Source: Thermoplasmatota archaeon (lineage in GTDB: Archaea > Thermoplasmatota > E2 > DHVEG-1). Taken from it: a stretch of 62,891 nt of DNA. The position numbers were made by a program, and so were the translations under genes. The stretch spans positions 1-62,891 of the forward strand of contig JAUWBM010000003.1 in assembly GCA_030601705.1 (NCBI GenBank), written 5' to 3'. Shown here piece by piece: positions 26,935-35,710 of this stretch (positions within the stretch are counted from its first letter, which is position 1; the number at the start of each line of letters is the position of its first letter). Below the pieces are notes generated by a model. It saw nothing but the letters and a program-made list of their open reading frames with translations. It made no database searches and had not been told where the DNA came from.

Positions 26935-27696
26935 TTGCTAAAAAACATTCATAATCCTACGGCATCTGATGCGTTAAGTTTTATTGAAAAATATCACAAG
27001 TCCAAGCCTGATAAAACCATGCTTCTTTTGATGGGTGACTGTATGGTTGATTACCATGGGCGTGCACGGTCGTTGCTTGACTGGGGAGAACGTGTTATTA
27101 TGTTTAAGCAGGATGGCACGGTGTTGGTTCATCAGCCTGTTATGCGTGAGCCTGTGAACTGGCAACCCTCTGGGACAACAATAGAGTGTAGTGTTAAAGA
27201 TAATCAGCTGATTGTGAGGTCTCGTCATACTCGTCCTCCTGAGAAGATGAAGATTGTCTTCCGTAATCTAAATACAATGATGGTGATATCGCTTCGTGAT
27301 AGTGCTGAGTTGGTGATTGCGGGTATGGAAACTGATGTTATTAACCAAATAATCATCGACCCAAGCATTATTGAAAAAGGGTTGCGTATTAGTAAACGGG
27401 AGAAACATGTGAAATCAGGGCTTATCGACCTTTTTGGATATGATAACGAACATGTCCCTGTCGTTATTGAAGTTAAACGGAGTGTGGCAAATATTAGTGC
27501 TGTGCAGCAACTGCGGATGTATGTGAATGATATCAAGAAGGATGTGAAGAAGGCGAATGTCCGTGGGATTCTCTGTGCTCCTCGTGTTCCTGATATGGTA
27601 AAGAAGCTTTTGCTGGATTATGGTTTGGAATGGCAGGAGGTTGAACGGCAGGTTGTACTGCCTGATGACTGGCAGAAAACGCTAAAAGATTTTTAA
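26935..27696 (+). CDS. nucS: Endonuclease NucS
   Basis: A 253-residue two-domain nuclease. The N-terminal half (LMGDCMVDYHGRARSLLDWG) is the beta-sandwich dimer and DNA-binding domain, and the C-terminal half is a PD-(D/E)XK nuclease: GLIDLFGYDNEHVPVVIEVK with D, E and K, then SAVQQLRMYVNDI. NucS cuts both strands at mismatches in archaea and actinobacteria. The start is TTG at 26,935. It is relatively G+C-rich, like the gene before it. On a mobile element it may act in repair or against foreign DNA. Confidence 0.9.
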   Translation: MLKNIHNPTASDALSFIEKYHKSKPDKTMLLLMGDCMVDYHGRARSLLDWGERVIMFKQDGTVLVHQPVMREPVNWQPSGTTIECSVKDNQLIVRSRHTRPPEKMKIVFRNLNTMMVISLRDSAELVIAGMETDVINQIIIDPSIIEKGLRISKREKHVKSGLIDLFGYDNEHVPVVIEVKRSVANISAVQQLRMYVNDIKKDVKKANVRGILCAPRVPDMVKKLLLDYGLEWQEVERQVVLPDDWQKTLKDF

Positions 27697-27711
27697 AGAA
27701 ATAAATGTTGT

Positions 27712-27738
27712 AAAATTGTAAATTGGAGGAGGCAAAGG
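27712..27738 (+). repeat. Recurrent leader, copy b
   Basis: AAAATTGTAAATTGGAGGAG and following bases, before a TTG start. Member of the leader family described in the findings (others at 25,211, 28,275, 30,602, 32,762, 35,684, 45,715, 62,858). Confidence 0.5.
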
Positions 27739-27897
27739 TTGATTCACATTAAATGCAAGACATGCGGTTGGCGTTTACCTTTTTCCAGTAAAGAAAATGA
27801 AGATGATGTTAAGAGACGAGGAGACGGCAAATTAATATGTCCTAGTTGTGGTAAAACATTGATTCAAATGGGCGGAAGGGTGAATGAATACGAATGA
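27739..27897 (+). CDS. Zinc-ribbon microprotein, copy 2
   Basis: A 52-residue protein from TTG at 27,739, with CKTCGWRLPFSS and CPSCGKTLIQ. It is a close paralogue of 25,235-25,411: the first 46 residues differ at only a few places. The last codons overlap the start of the lipoprotein gene (ATG at 27,884), so that gene is probably translated by coupling. Confidence 0.65.
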   Translation: MIHIKCKTCGWRLPFSSKENEDDVKRRGDGKLICPSCGKTLIQMGGRVNEYE

Positions 27898-28207
27898 CCA
27901 TCTTTTGATAATTGGAATTGTTGTTATACTATTGGCTGTTGGGTTGAGTGGATGTAATGAATTATTCGGTGAAGGTGGAACAATATATGCCGAGAAAATG
28001 AATGAAAAACCCGAAAAATTCATAAATATAAGTGAACAACAAATGGAGCAGTTTCCCCATCTAAAACTAGCAATTAATCAAACGGATTCACACATAGAAC
28101 CTCCAACAGATGAATGGAATGAATTAAGAGATTTCCTTGGAGAGACCTATGCTTATATACATTATCAAAGTGAGTATTATTATGTTCGTCTGTTTGGGAT
28201 AGTATAA
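27884..28207 (+). CDS. Small lipoprotein
   Basis: A 107-residue protein with signal peptide HLLIIGIVVILLAVGLSGC ending in a lipobox cysteine. The mature part is about 80 residues, charged, with no recognised domain (EQFPHLKLAINQTD, then WNELRDFLGETYAYIHYQ). It overlaps the upstream zinc-ribbon gene by 14 bases. The lipobox DNA GTTGGGTTGAGTGGATG is shared with two other lipoprotein genes in the element. Confidence 0.65.
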   Translation: MNTNDHLLIIGIVVILLAVGLSGCNELFGEGGTIYAEKMNEKPEKFINISEQQMEQFPHLKLAINQTDSHIEPPTDEWNELRDFLGETYAYIHYQSEYYYVRLFGIV

Positions 28208-28274
28208 ATCATTACGTGTAATTTTTTATCACGATTCGTTGGTTAAGTAGGTTTTTAAATAAGGAGAAGTTATT

Positions 28275-28300
28275 AAATTGTAGATTTGGAGGAGGAAAAA
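28275..28300 (+). repeat. Recurrent leader, copy c
   Basis: AAATTGTAGATTTGGAGGAG followed by GAAAAA directly before ATG at 28,302. It includes a strong GGAGG Shine-Dalgarno sequence. Confidence 0.55.
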
Positions 28301-28301
28301 T

Positions 28302-29333
28302 ATGAAACCTGGACAAGCAAGAGGCTATTATTTTGAAAAACTTGTGAGAAAATTAATGCAGAAGACTAATTATATTCAAGTACAAACTGGAAAAGTCCTG
28401 GGAAGAGGAGCAAACCATAAAATAGACTCATATGGAATTTTTGCATTTACAATCCCATTTGTTTATCCAATTAGATTGATTGTGGAAGCTAAGTGGTATC
28501 AAAAAAAGAAAATAGGATTACCTAAAATAAGAGATTTTGTTGGTGTAATAAAAGATATTAGTGAGAATTATTTTGTTCCAGTAAACATTAGAGGTAAGAA
28601 AGCTGAAGGATTTTTATTGGACCGATTTACTGATTGTGGTGCATATTTTTCCGTTGGTCCTTATACTAGAGATGCCCAAGATTATGCATGGGCACAAGGA
28701 ATTTATTTAGTCACATTCAGTAATAATTCATTGATATTTCCAATAATAAAAAGGGTTAATGAACTAATTGAACAAGATATTTTTGATGATAATAAAAAAC
28801 AAAATATATCTATAAGTGACATAGGTAGAATATCAGATAGACATTTTGACAATGATGTAGAATTAAGAAATGCCATGAATAATATTTTTGCATACGTTGG
28901 AATATTGGATGGCATCTATCCAATAATAATTATTTCTGATGGAGATTTTCATTTTAACCCGATTAATCCGGATGATTTGAATATTGAAGAAGGGAATATA
29001 AGACGAGGTGCAGTTAAAGAATATCGTAAAGAAGACAAAGAAGGAGTTAATTTCAGATTTCATTATCGAAATATTAATTTTGAATTCGGTCTGCCAATTA
29101 ATACAGGAAATAATATTATTAAAGCAATACAAAGAACTTATAGTGGAGAAGCTTTTGCATATATTGATATACCAATTCAATTAAAGAGGGAAAACGAGAG
29201 TTATAGGAGAATTTTCAAATTGAATCTATCTCTTCCACGAAAAGAAAATATTTTAGATGAGATAAAAAATAGAGCAACTGAGATAAACTTTTTAAGTAAA
29301 GAAGAAAAGTACTCTCTTAACTTATCCTGTTGA
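28302..29333 (+). CDS. PD-(D/E)XK restriction endonuclease-like protein
   Basis: A 343-residue protein. GQARGYYFEKLVRKLMQ is the N-terminal helix typical of Mrr/PD-(D/E)XK nucleases; KIDSYGIF supplies the aspartate and RLIVEAKWY the E-x-K, followed by RDFVGVIKDIS. The C-terminal 190 residues are a separate, mostly beta domain without recognised relatives, possibly for target recognition. It stands as a single gene with its own leader. Restriction of foreign DNA is the likely job, but the target is unknown. Confidence 0.7.
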   Translation: MKPGQARGYYFEKLVRKLMQKTNYIQVQTGKVLGRGANHKIDSYGIFAFTIPFVYPIRLIVEAKWYQKKKIGLPKIRDFVGVIKDISENYFVPVNIRGKKAEGFLLDRFTDCGAYFSVGPYTRDAQDYAWAQGIYLVTFSNNSLIFPIIKRVNELIEQDIFDDNKKQNISISDIGRISDRHFDNDVELRNAMNNIFAYVGILDGIYPIIIISDGDFHFNPINPDDLNIEEGNIRRGAVKEYRKEDKEGVNFRFHYRNINFEFGLPINTGNNIIKAIQRTYSGEAFAYIDIPIQLKRENESYRRIFKLNLSLPRKENILDEIKNRATEINFLSKEEKYSLNLSC

Positions 29334-29392
29334 AAGAGTATTTGTCTGGTAAAAAACAAATTAGAAACCTTTCAAATCATCACAGAATTAAT

Positions 29393-29842
29393 TTATCCTC
29401 TTCGGATTAACAAAAAGAAAATAACACATACAACAATCCAAACTATGAACAAAGTTATACAACAGTTGGCACTTAATCCTAAAAAGAAATCGTCATCACT
29501 ATCTTCACTACTATCATTTATTTGTTCAGCAGGTATTTCTGTATCTGATACACGCCATTTTCCATTTTCTTTCTTTACATAACAACTTTCAGAAAATGAA
29601 CGAACATATTCCCAATCTCGGTATAGTTCTCCGCTAATGGTTACTCTCCATGCATCTTTACCATATTCATAAACAGATGTCTCTTGCTCCACTATCGCAA
29701 AGTGATACCAAAGTGAATCAATTTTCTCATTCAGGTACTCTTCGCCCTTGCTTTTAGCTGTTGCTTCATCACCTATGCAACCACTTAACACCGTTACAAG
29801 AAAGATTGATAATAATCCTACGAGTATAACTTGCTTTTTCAT
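29393..29842 (-). CDS. Lipoprotein with C-terminal membrane helix
   Basis: A 149-residue protein. The signal peptide VILVGLLSIFLVTVLSGC has a lipobox cysteine. The middle 80 residues form a small beta domain like DUF4878/NTF2-type folds (YLNEKIDSLWYHFAIVEQE), then a DSSEDSDDD linker and a C-terminal helix, LFIVWIVVCVIFFLLI, ending RRG. A lipoprotein with a second membrane anchor is unusual. ATG at 29,842 is preferred with GGAGGCAAGG just upstream. Confidence 0.6.
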   Translation of the reverse strand: MKKQVILVGLLSIFLVTVLSGCIGDEATAKSKGEEYLNEKIDSLWYHFAIVEQETSVYEYGKDAWRVTISGELYRDWEYVRSFSESCYVKKENGKWRVSDTEIPAEQINDSSEDSDDDFFLGLSANCCITLFIVWIVVCVIFFLLIRRG

Positions 29843-29968
29843 AACCTTGCCTCCCATAACCTAGGCTTCATAAAACATCTCCTTATTTAAAAAACTATCA
29901 ATTGATATCAGTAAAGATTATGATGTTACAGAAGCAGGAGAGATAAGAGCTGATTTACCTCTCCTCCC

Positions 29969-30140
29969 ACATACATGTAACATCAGATGGTGCCTCTATT
30001 TCAAGACACAGACTAGGATTATTAGAGTCCTTAGAATATCATTAAGAATCGCCAGTTCACGTGCACTAATCTCCATTTGATTCAATCTCCTTTCAATCGA
30101 TACAGAAGGACATACATGTATACAAGATGGAGTTGCCTCC
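29969..30140. repeat. Pair of about 30-bp direct repeats in a gene-poor gap
   Basis: 29,969-29,996 and 30,110-30,140 both read ACATACATGTA, then an ACA-AGATGG-TGCCTC pattern with small differences. ACATACATGTA contains the palindrome TACATGTA. They flank the 26-codon minus-strand frame at 29,996-30,076 in the 400-base gap between 29,842 and 30,242. Confidence 0.5.
29996..30076 (-). CDS. Possible 26-residue membrane microprotein
   Basis: ATG at 30,076 follows AAAGGAGATTGAATCAA, a good Shine-Dalgarno at 11 bases. The frame encodes MEISARELAILNDI then a hydrophobic end (LRTLIILVCVLK) and a TAG. Too short for homology; support is the ribosome-binding site and the amphipathic-to-hydrophobic pattern. 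Confidence 0.35.
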   Translation of the reverse strand: MEISARELAILNDILRTLIILVCVLK

Positions 30141-30241
30141 AAATTATAAAGTATCTCCTGATATAAAAAATATTTGTCACATATAGGATTTATATAAGAT
30201 AAAGATATATCAAATCGTGTCTATTGGAAGAGGTAAAAAAT

Positions 30242-30589
30242 ATGACAAGATGTGCTATGTGTGGTAAGGAATTTGGTTCACATGGTGGAACTAGAATCTT
30301 AAAAACTGATAAAGCAGTTATACGCCAATATGGTGTTGATAGTTATATCTGCAATAAATGTCGTAGCATGCAATGTCAGGAATATTCAGAAAGAAAAAGG
30401 CAACTCCAACCTGAAATAAAATGTCCTTTCTGCGGACATATGTTTTCTCCCAAAACTAAAAGACCAACAAGTACAACTGGAAATATTGTAAGAGGAGCAG
30501 TATTTCTTCCATGGGGTGTTGTAAGTGCGTTGAAAAATAAACCATTTGTTCAATGTCCTCATTGTAAAATGAAGATACCACAAGGTTAG
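30242..30589 (+). CDS. Zinc-ribbon protein, two ribbons
   Basis: A 115-residue protein with three or four CxxC pairs: CAMCGKEFGSH and CNKCRSMQC in the first half, then CPFCGHMFSPKTKR and CPHCKMKIPQG in the second. Between the last pairs is a short hydrophobic stretch (NIVRGAVFLPWGVVSAL). ATG at 30,242 is preferred with GAAGAGG upstream. It probably binds two zincs; the role is unknown. It precedes the transglutaminase-like pair by 38 bases on the same strand. Confidence 0.6.
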   Translation: MTRCAMCGKEFGSHGGTRILKTDKAVIRQYGVDSYICNKCRSMQCQEYSERKRQLQPEIKCPFCGHMFSPKTKRPTSTTGNIVRGAVFLPWGVVSALKNKPFVQCPHCKMKIPQG

Positions 30590-30601
30590 AGTATATGTTA
30601 T

Positions 30602-30627
30602 GAAATTGTAGATTTGGAGGAGGAAAA
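30602..30627 (+). repeat. Recurrent leader, copy d
   Basis: GAAATTGTAGATTTGGAGGA then GGAAAA, directly before ATG at 30,628. Best-preserved copy of the leader family. Confidence 0.55.
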
Positions 30628-31503
30628 ATGGAATATAAAAAGAGATTTTATGTAGTAATCATAGTGCTTATTGTTATTACTATATCATTTGGTAGTACAA
30701 CAGCTTACTTCTACAATGACAATATTAGATATAAAGGTAATTTAGAGGATTTAGAAGAGGACTATAGCACACTAATGAACAATTATGACAATTTAGATAA
30801 TCGCTATGATGAATTGAATGATGATTATTATAATCAAATAGATGGCTATAATGACTTATTGGATGATTATGAAGAAATTTATGAAGAATATACTAACCTA
30901 TATGCTCCATCGACTCTTATAAAAAATGGGACAGTTCATTGGAGATTTGAAAAGGTTGATGGAACAATCCCAGAATGGAATGTTGATATCGACACATATC
31001 TTTATTATGCTATGAAATCCGAACCCTTTGGATATAAGCATTTGCACAATACCAATACAGGGGAAGATTATACAGTAAAAGACCTTACCAAATATGTAGA
31101 TTCTAGTTTTTTCAAAAATGTAATTTCTACATTATCTAACGGAAAAACTGACAGGGAGTTTGTTAAAGAAGTTGTCCATCTTAAGAATCAGTTAATAACA
31201 TATGGCTCTGGACTTGGCGATAGTTATCTATATCCTGCTGAAACTCTTACAGAAGGCAGAGGTAAATGCGGAGATACATCAATTTTAATGGCAAGTCTTC
31301 TTTTGGCAGGTGAAGAGAAAGAAAACTATGGATTAGATGTATATTTTTGGTATTGTGATTCAAAACATATGACTAATCCACAAGAGGTAAATCATTGTAT
31401 AGTAGAAGTCGAGTATAATGATGGATATTTTGAACTAATTGAACCAACATCAGATACATTTTACACTTATGGAGAGATTGAAGGTTGGAAATTTGAGGTA
31501 TAG
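30628..31503 (+). CDS. Membrane-anchored transglutaminase-like protein, first of pair
   Basis: A 291-residue protein. One membrane helix near the N-terminus (FYVVIIVLIVITISFGSTTA) is followed by an acidic coiled coil of about 60 residues (DLEEDYSTLMNNYDNLDN). The outside domain has the transglutaminase/cysteine-protease triad: GRGKCGDTSILMASLLLAG with the nucleophile cysteine, NHCIVEVEY with histidine and LIEPTSDTF with the acidic residue. It probably acts on envelope protein or peptide. The next gene encodes a second protein of the same fold 15 bases later. Confidence 0.72.
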   Translation: MEYKKRFYVVIIVLIVITISFGSTTAYFYNDNIRYKGNLEDLEEDYSTLMNNYDNLDNRYDELNDDYYNQIDGYNDLLDDYEEIYEEYTNLYAPSTLIKNGTVHWRFEKVDGTIPEWNVDIDTYLYYAMKSEPFGYKHLHNTNTGEDYTVKDLTKYVDSSFFKNVISTLSNGKTDREFVKEVVHLKNQLITYGSGLGDSYLYPAETLTEGRGKCGDTSILMASLLLAGEEKENYGLDVYFWYCDSKHMTNPQEVNHCIVEVEYNDGYFELIEPTSDTFYTYGEIEGWKFEV

Positions 31504-31518
31504 AAGGGAGGAGATAAA

Positions 31519-32751
31519 ATTTCAGAAGAAAGAGAAATTATAGATGAGATAGATAAGAGGTTAGAAGGAATAAAAGAGCCTTCCAAACCTATAGAAACAA
31601 AACCAGTAAAACCAGATGATAAACCAATTAAATCTACTGATAAGATAAGTAAAGAAAAGAAGAGTAAGGTAGCATATGTCATTTTGGTTACTGTTGTAGT
31701 AATAGTAGCTATAATATTAGCAGGCTTTCAATATGGTATAATTGATTTAGAGGGAGTCAAAAATAATACAGATGAAGATTATTTTGATGATAATATCTGG
31801 GATAACAATGGATATTTTACAGATGATGTCCTTGAAGATGCAGAGCCATACTTGAGTGAAATTGTAACAAGTGATGTAGAGATTCGAGCATATGCTAATT
31901 CAATCATTAAAGATTGTCCAGTTAACGACAAAGAATGTCAGATAAATGAAATATATCGCTATATTGTTGAGAATTTTAATTATGTAAGCGACCCCAGAGA
32001 TATCGAATACATCCAAAGTCCACAAGACACAATACAAGTAGGTGGTGGAGATTGTGAAGATTTATCTATCCTATTTAATTCGTTATTAGAGAATATCGGT
32101 ATTAAGACATATCTAGTTCTTACAGATACTCACGCATACTCTTTAGCCTATGATGTAGATGTGGATAGTCTTTGGGTATATGTAGAGCAATCTTTAATAG
32201 AGCAAATTGAGGAGGACTGGGGAGATAGTGTAATTCAAACATATGAGAAAACATTTGTTCTTGATGGTTATAATAATTGGTATTACGGAGGTGATGGGAC
32301 TCCAGTTGAGGATTATAATACTGATTACTTGAACATAAGTTATACAATAGAATCATCCCAACCACTTGACCTATACGTTGTGCCATCTAGAGATGATTTT
32401 AATGATTTTGTTGATGGAGAGAGTTTTTCCCATTACTCTGACTGTAAAGAAGAAAATATTTTATCTTTGACAGAAATGTGCTCATTCTTGGGTAACAATG
32501 GTGGAATAATCTTATCAAATAATAACTGGGGAGATGCTACCGTCCAAGTTAATCTTGAATTCTATTTTCGACCATCATTTTATGAAAATTTCAAAGATAA
32601 TGTCATTACCTATTATAATATAGATGGAAAAAAGTGTATCGTGGTAGACTGCACTGCGGGTGATTACGGTTATCCTGGTTATGATGGCGATATAACTGGT
32701 GAAAAGATAGCGATAGACCCAATCACATTAGAATATACTTATCTTGATTGA
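31519..32751 (+). CDS. Membrane-anchored transglutaminase-like protein, second of pair, ATT start
   Basis: About 410 residues if started at ATT 31,519. In that frame a stop lies at 31,501 and the only codon placed correctly after GGGAGGAG (31,507-31,513) is ATT. The first 55 residues are a charged cytosolic tail (SEEREIIDEIDKRLEGIKEP), then one membrane helix (VAYVILVTVVVIVAIILAGF), then a transglutaminase core: GGGDCEDLSILFNSLLENIG with C and D, and DTHAYSLAY with histidine. A later TTG (31,684) would start inside the membrane helix and lacks a ribosome site. The C-terminal 200 residues are an acidic beta domain. Confidence 0.7.
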   Translation: MSEEREIIDEIDKRLEGIKEPSKPIETKPVKPDDKPIKSTDKISKEKKSKVAYVILVTVVVIVAIILAGFQYGIIDLEGVKNNTDEDYFDDNIWDNNGYFTDDVLEDAEPYLSEIVTSDVEIRAYANSIIKDCPVNDKECQINEIYRYIVENFNYVSDPRDIEYIQSPQDTIQVGGGDCEDLSILFNSLLENIGIKTYLVLTDTHAYSLAYDVDVDSLWVYVEQSLIEQIEEDWGDSVIQTYEKTFVLDGYNNWYYGGDGTPVEDYNTDYLNISYTIESSQPLDLYVVPSRDDFNDFVDGESFSHYSDCKEENILSLTEMCSFLGNNGGIILSNNNWGDATVQVNLEFYFRPSFYENFKDNVITYYNIDGKKCIVVDCTAGDYGYPGYDGDITGEKIAIDPITLEYTYLD

Positions 32752-32761
32752 GAGCTGATAT

Positions 32762-32788
32762 GAAATTGTATTTTGGAGGAGGAAAAGG
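32762..32788 (+). repeat. Recurrent leader, copy e
   Basis: GAAATTGTATTTTGGAGGAG then GAAAAGG before a TTG start at 32,789. Confidence 0.5.
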
Positions 32789-35449
32789 TTGGAGAACTCG
32801 GTTTCAAAGAGTGACTTGATAGAGCTTATCAATGAAATTGAAAAATATAAGAAATTCAAATTAATCGGATATATTTTAACTCCTTTAATTATTGGTTTCT
32901 TTATTTTAAGACACTGTAATAGTAAGTTGGACAAACTTGAGAAAGAAATAAGAGTTGATATAGAAAAAGAATTAGAATCGATAAGAAGCAAATATAGAAA
33001 TGTTGTAATAGATGATACTTACCTTATATATTCAGTTAGAATTACTCTCATAGATTATTGTGATAATTGTATTGGATGGATATCTAAGATATTGTCTTAT
33101 AAAGATTGTTTTAGTTCTGAGTTAATTGAGTTAATTGAGGACTCAAAGAAAGAAGTTAGTGGGATAAGAGACAAGATAGATAACTTCAATAAAGAATTTG
33201 TCGAAAGAAGGAAATTAAAGTATGGTTATCTTCTAAAGACATCCAATTATCCTTTAGATGATAATCAGAAAACTGCAGTGATAACCGATGATAAATATAA
33301 TCTTGTTGTTGCTGGTGCTGGTTCAGGTAAAACAGAGGTATTAACCAATAGGATTGCTTATATTATTGAAAGAAAACCTGATACGGTTTCACCTGATAAA
33401 ATTCTTGCTTTGGCTTTTCAAAAAGATGCTAGAAGGGAAATGCAACAAAGATTAAAGGAAAGATGGGGTCATAATAATGTTAAGATTAAAACTTTCCATG
33501 CATTTGGATGGGGGCTGTTGGAAAGATATTACGGTAGCGAACCAAAATTGTTTGGAGGGGGAAATCATGAATTTGAAAGAAAAAAATTATTTAAAGAATT
33601 ATATGGCAATGAGTTAAAAAATTCGGAATTTCAAAATCTTGTTATAAATTATATGGGTTATATTGGTTCTGAAGAAAAGATATGGGTAGAAACAGATTTC
33701 AAAACAAAAGAAGAATTTTATAGTTATCAAAGTACTCTTAGGATAAAAACATTGAGTGGTTATGGAGTTAGAAGTGAAGCTGAACGAGATATAATGAATT
33801 TTTTCTTAACTCATAAGCTCAATGGTGAATACATCGATATTAAATATGAAATATCACCAGATGAGATGGACTATAAAGATGAGGGGGGTATCCTAAAACA
33901 TGTGTATCCAGATTTTTTATTTCCCAAGTATGATATTTATCTTGAGCATTGGGCAGTAGATGAAGATGATATATCGATTTTCGATGGATATGAAATTGGG
34001 ATGAATAAAAAGAAGCAATGGTTTGATGGACAAGATAAATATATTCTTATTGAGACAAGAGCATTTGAATATGGGGATAAATCTTGTTTCTTTAATAAAT
34101 TAGAAGAAAGATTTCTTGATGCATTAAAAAAGAGATGTCCTGATAAGCAGTTTGAATTCACCCTAATTGAATACGATGAATTGGTTACAAAAGTATGGAA
34201 GGATTGTAAGGCATATGTAGAAAAGATTCCCCTTCATATTTCAAATTTTGTTAAAATTGCGAAAGTTAATGACTTTTCTCCTGATGATATAAGGAAACGA
34301 TTAGATGATGAATCTTGGTTGCCGATTCAAAAAGCATTTGGCAAAATTGCTGTTAATATTTATGAAAAATACCAAAATGAACTGGCTAACAGAAACGAAA
34401 TTGATTATGAAGATATGATTAATGATGCTATTGAAATTTTAAAAACAAATAAAGAATTTTATAGAGATACTTTTGAACACATATTAATAGATGAATACCA
34501 AGATATAAGTGAACAGAGATATTACTTAATTAATGAGCTATTGAAAAAGAATGCCTCATGCAAATTATTTTGTGTTGGGGATGATTGGCAGTCTATCGCA
34601 GGTTTTTCTGGTTCTGATTTAAATTATTTTATTAATTTTCATGATTTCTTTAGGAATAATGCAAGGACAGATTTAACGGTAAATTATAGAAGCAATAAAT
34701 CTGTTGTAGAAACTGGTATAGAGATAATCAATCATAATTCAGATAAAATTGTTAAAGAAACGATTGCAAAAAATAATGAAGAAGGGAGAATACAGATATT
34801 TGTTTCAAACCATGAAAAGGAGGGCTTCTTGGGATACTATGAGGAAATTGCTCAAAACTGTCTTGATGATATTCAAGAGCTCATTAATAGTGAAAGTAAT
34901 AATCATAAACCAAATGATATAATGGTTCTTACTAGGATGTTATCTAATTCAAAACTCAAGGATATTTTATTAAAAAGAGCTGAAGAACGAAACATACCAC
35001 TTTACTGCCCCAGAGATACTAATAGATTATTTTCAAACAAGAACAAGATACCGTTAATGACTGTTCATGGAAGTAAAGGACTCGAAGCAAAAACTGTTTT
35101 TATTTTAGATGTTTGCAAAGGATTATACGGTTTACCTTGTGAACTTGAAGATTCTATAATTTTCAATGTTGCAAAAAACCATAGAATTGATGATAAAGAA
35201 TCAGAGGAAAGAAGATTATTTTATGTTGCTATAACTCGAGCGAAAAAGGATGTGATAATTTACACTCAAAAATCACAAGAAAGCAAATTTCTAAATGAAA
35301 TTAGTAAATATGTATCAAGGACAAGTATAGATGACAAGATAATTTCAACTTCTAATATTAAAAGAGAAAATAATGAGAATAATAAAATATTCAACTCAAA
35401 AAAGAGTGAAATAAAACAAAAATATAGCTTACATAAAAGAGTTAATTGA
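32789..35449 (+). CDS. UvrD/HelD-like SF1 helicase, membrane-anchored
   Basis: An 886-residue SF1A helicase from TTG. An N-terminal membrane helix (KLIGYILTPLIIGFFIL) and a coiled coil precede the motor. Motif I is VVAGAGSGKTEVLTNRIAYI, Ia KILALAFQKDARREM, II ILIDEYQDIS, III CVGDDWQSIAGFSGSD, IV VNYRSNKS, V LMTVHGSKGLEAKTVFI and VI RRLFYVAITRAKKD. About 250 residues between Ia and II form an insertion containing a PD-(D/E)XK-like pattern (YPDFLFP ... LIETRAF) that resembles HelD/helicase IV relatives. After the TGA stop the same frame continues into a zinc ribbon (see next entry). Confidence 0.85.
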   Translation: MENSVSKSDLIELINEIEKYKKFKLIGYILTPLIIGFFILRHCNSKLDKLEKEIRVDIEKELESIRSKYRNVVIDDTYLIYSVRITLIDYCDNCIGWISKILSYKDCFSSELIELIEDSKKEVSGIRDKIDNFNKEFVERRKLKYGYLLKTSNYPLDDNQKTAVITDDKYNLVVAGAGSGKTEVLTNRIAYIIERKPDTVSPDKILALAFQKDARREMQQRLKERWGHNNVKIKTFHAFGWGLLERYYGSEPKLFGGGNHEFERKKLFKELYGNELKNSEFQNLVINYMGYIGSEEKIWVETDFKTKEEFYSYQSTLRIKTLSGYGVRSEAERDIMNFFLTHKLNGEYIDIKYEISPDEMDYKDEGGILKHVYPDFLFPKYDIYLEHWAVDEDDISIFDGYEIGMNKKKQWFDGQDKYILIETRAFEYGDKSCFFNKLEERFLDALKKRCPDKQFEFTLIEYDELVTKVWKDCKAYVEKIPLHISNFVKIAKVNDFSPDDIRKRLDDESWLPIQKAFGKIAVNIYEKYQNELANRNEIDYEDMINDAIEILKTNKEFYRDTFEHILIDEYQDISEQRYYLINELLKKNASCKLFCVGDDWQSIAGFSGSDLNYFINFHDFFRNNARTDLTVNYRSNKSVVETGIEIINHNSDKIVKETIAKNNEEGRIQIFVSNHEKEGFLGYYEEIAQNCLDDIQELINSESNNHKPNDIMVLTRMLSNSKLKDILLKRAEERNIPLYCPRDTNRLFSNKNKIPLMTVHGSKGLEAKTVFILDVCKGLYGLPCELEDSIIFNVAKNHRIDDKESEERRLFYVAITRAKKDVIIYTQKSQESKFLNEISKYVSRTSIDDKIISTSNIKRENNENNKIFNSKKSEIKQKYSLHKRVN

Positions 35450-35545
35450 AATTCAAGAACCTGCAATTATTGTAACCAAGTCATTCCAAAAGAATTGGAA
35501 ACCTGTCCAAAATGTGGAAATAAATTATTACCGATTATTGAATGA
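35450..35545 (+). pseudogene. In-frame zinc ribbon cut off from the helicase by TGA
   Basis: Directly after the helicase TGA (35,447-35,449) the same frame reads 31 sense codons: NSRTCNYCNQVIPKELET then CPKCGNKLLPIIE and a final TGA at 35,543. Two CxxC pairs make a complete zinc ribbon. No start codon or Shine-Dalgarno sequence precedes it. Either a nonsense change (for example TGG to TGA) has truncated the helicase, or the stop is read through. Confidence 0.6.
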
Positions 35546-35683
35546 GAATATAAAAGTAGCAATTATAAAACACATGGACATCCAATTGAAGGGCAGGTTT
35601 CTTATTGGGTATAATATCAGTGATACCAAAGGAAATGGAGAAGCAAAAAGAAAAATGAATAACCATCTCTTAAAAGTTGAAAT

Positions 35684-35710
35684 GAAATTGTAGATTTGGA
35701 GGATGTGAAA
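35684..35710 (+). repeat. Recurrent leader, copy f
   Basis: GAAATTGTAGATTTGGAGGA then TGTGAAA before ATG at 35,711. The 138 bases between it and the zinc-ribbon stop hold no gene. Confidence 0.5.

Noticed and set aside
35447..35449. Selenocysteine at the helicase TGA
   Set aside because: No cysteine homology at that position is known and no SECIS-like hairpin was evident downstream, so mutation or plain readthrough is simpler.
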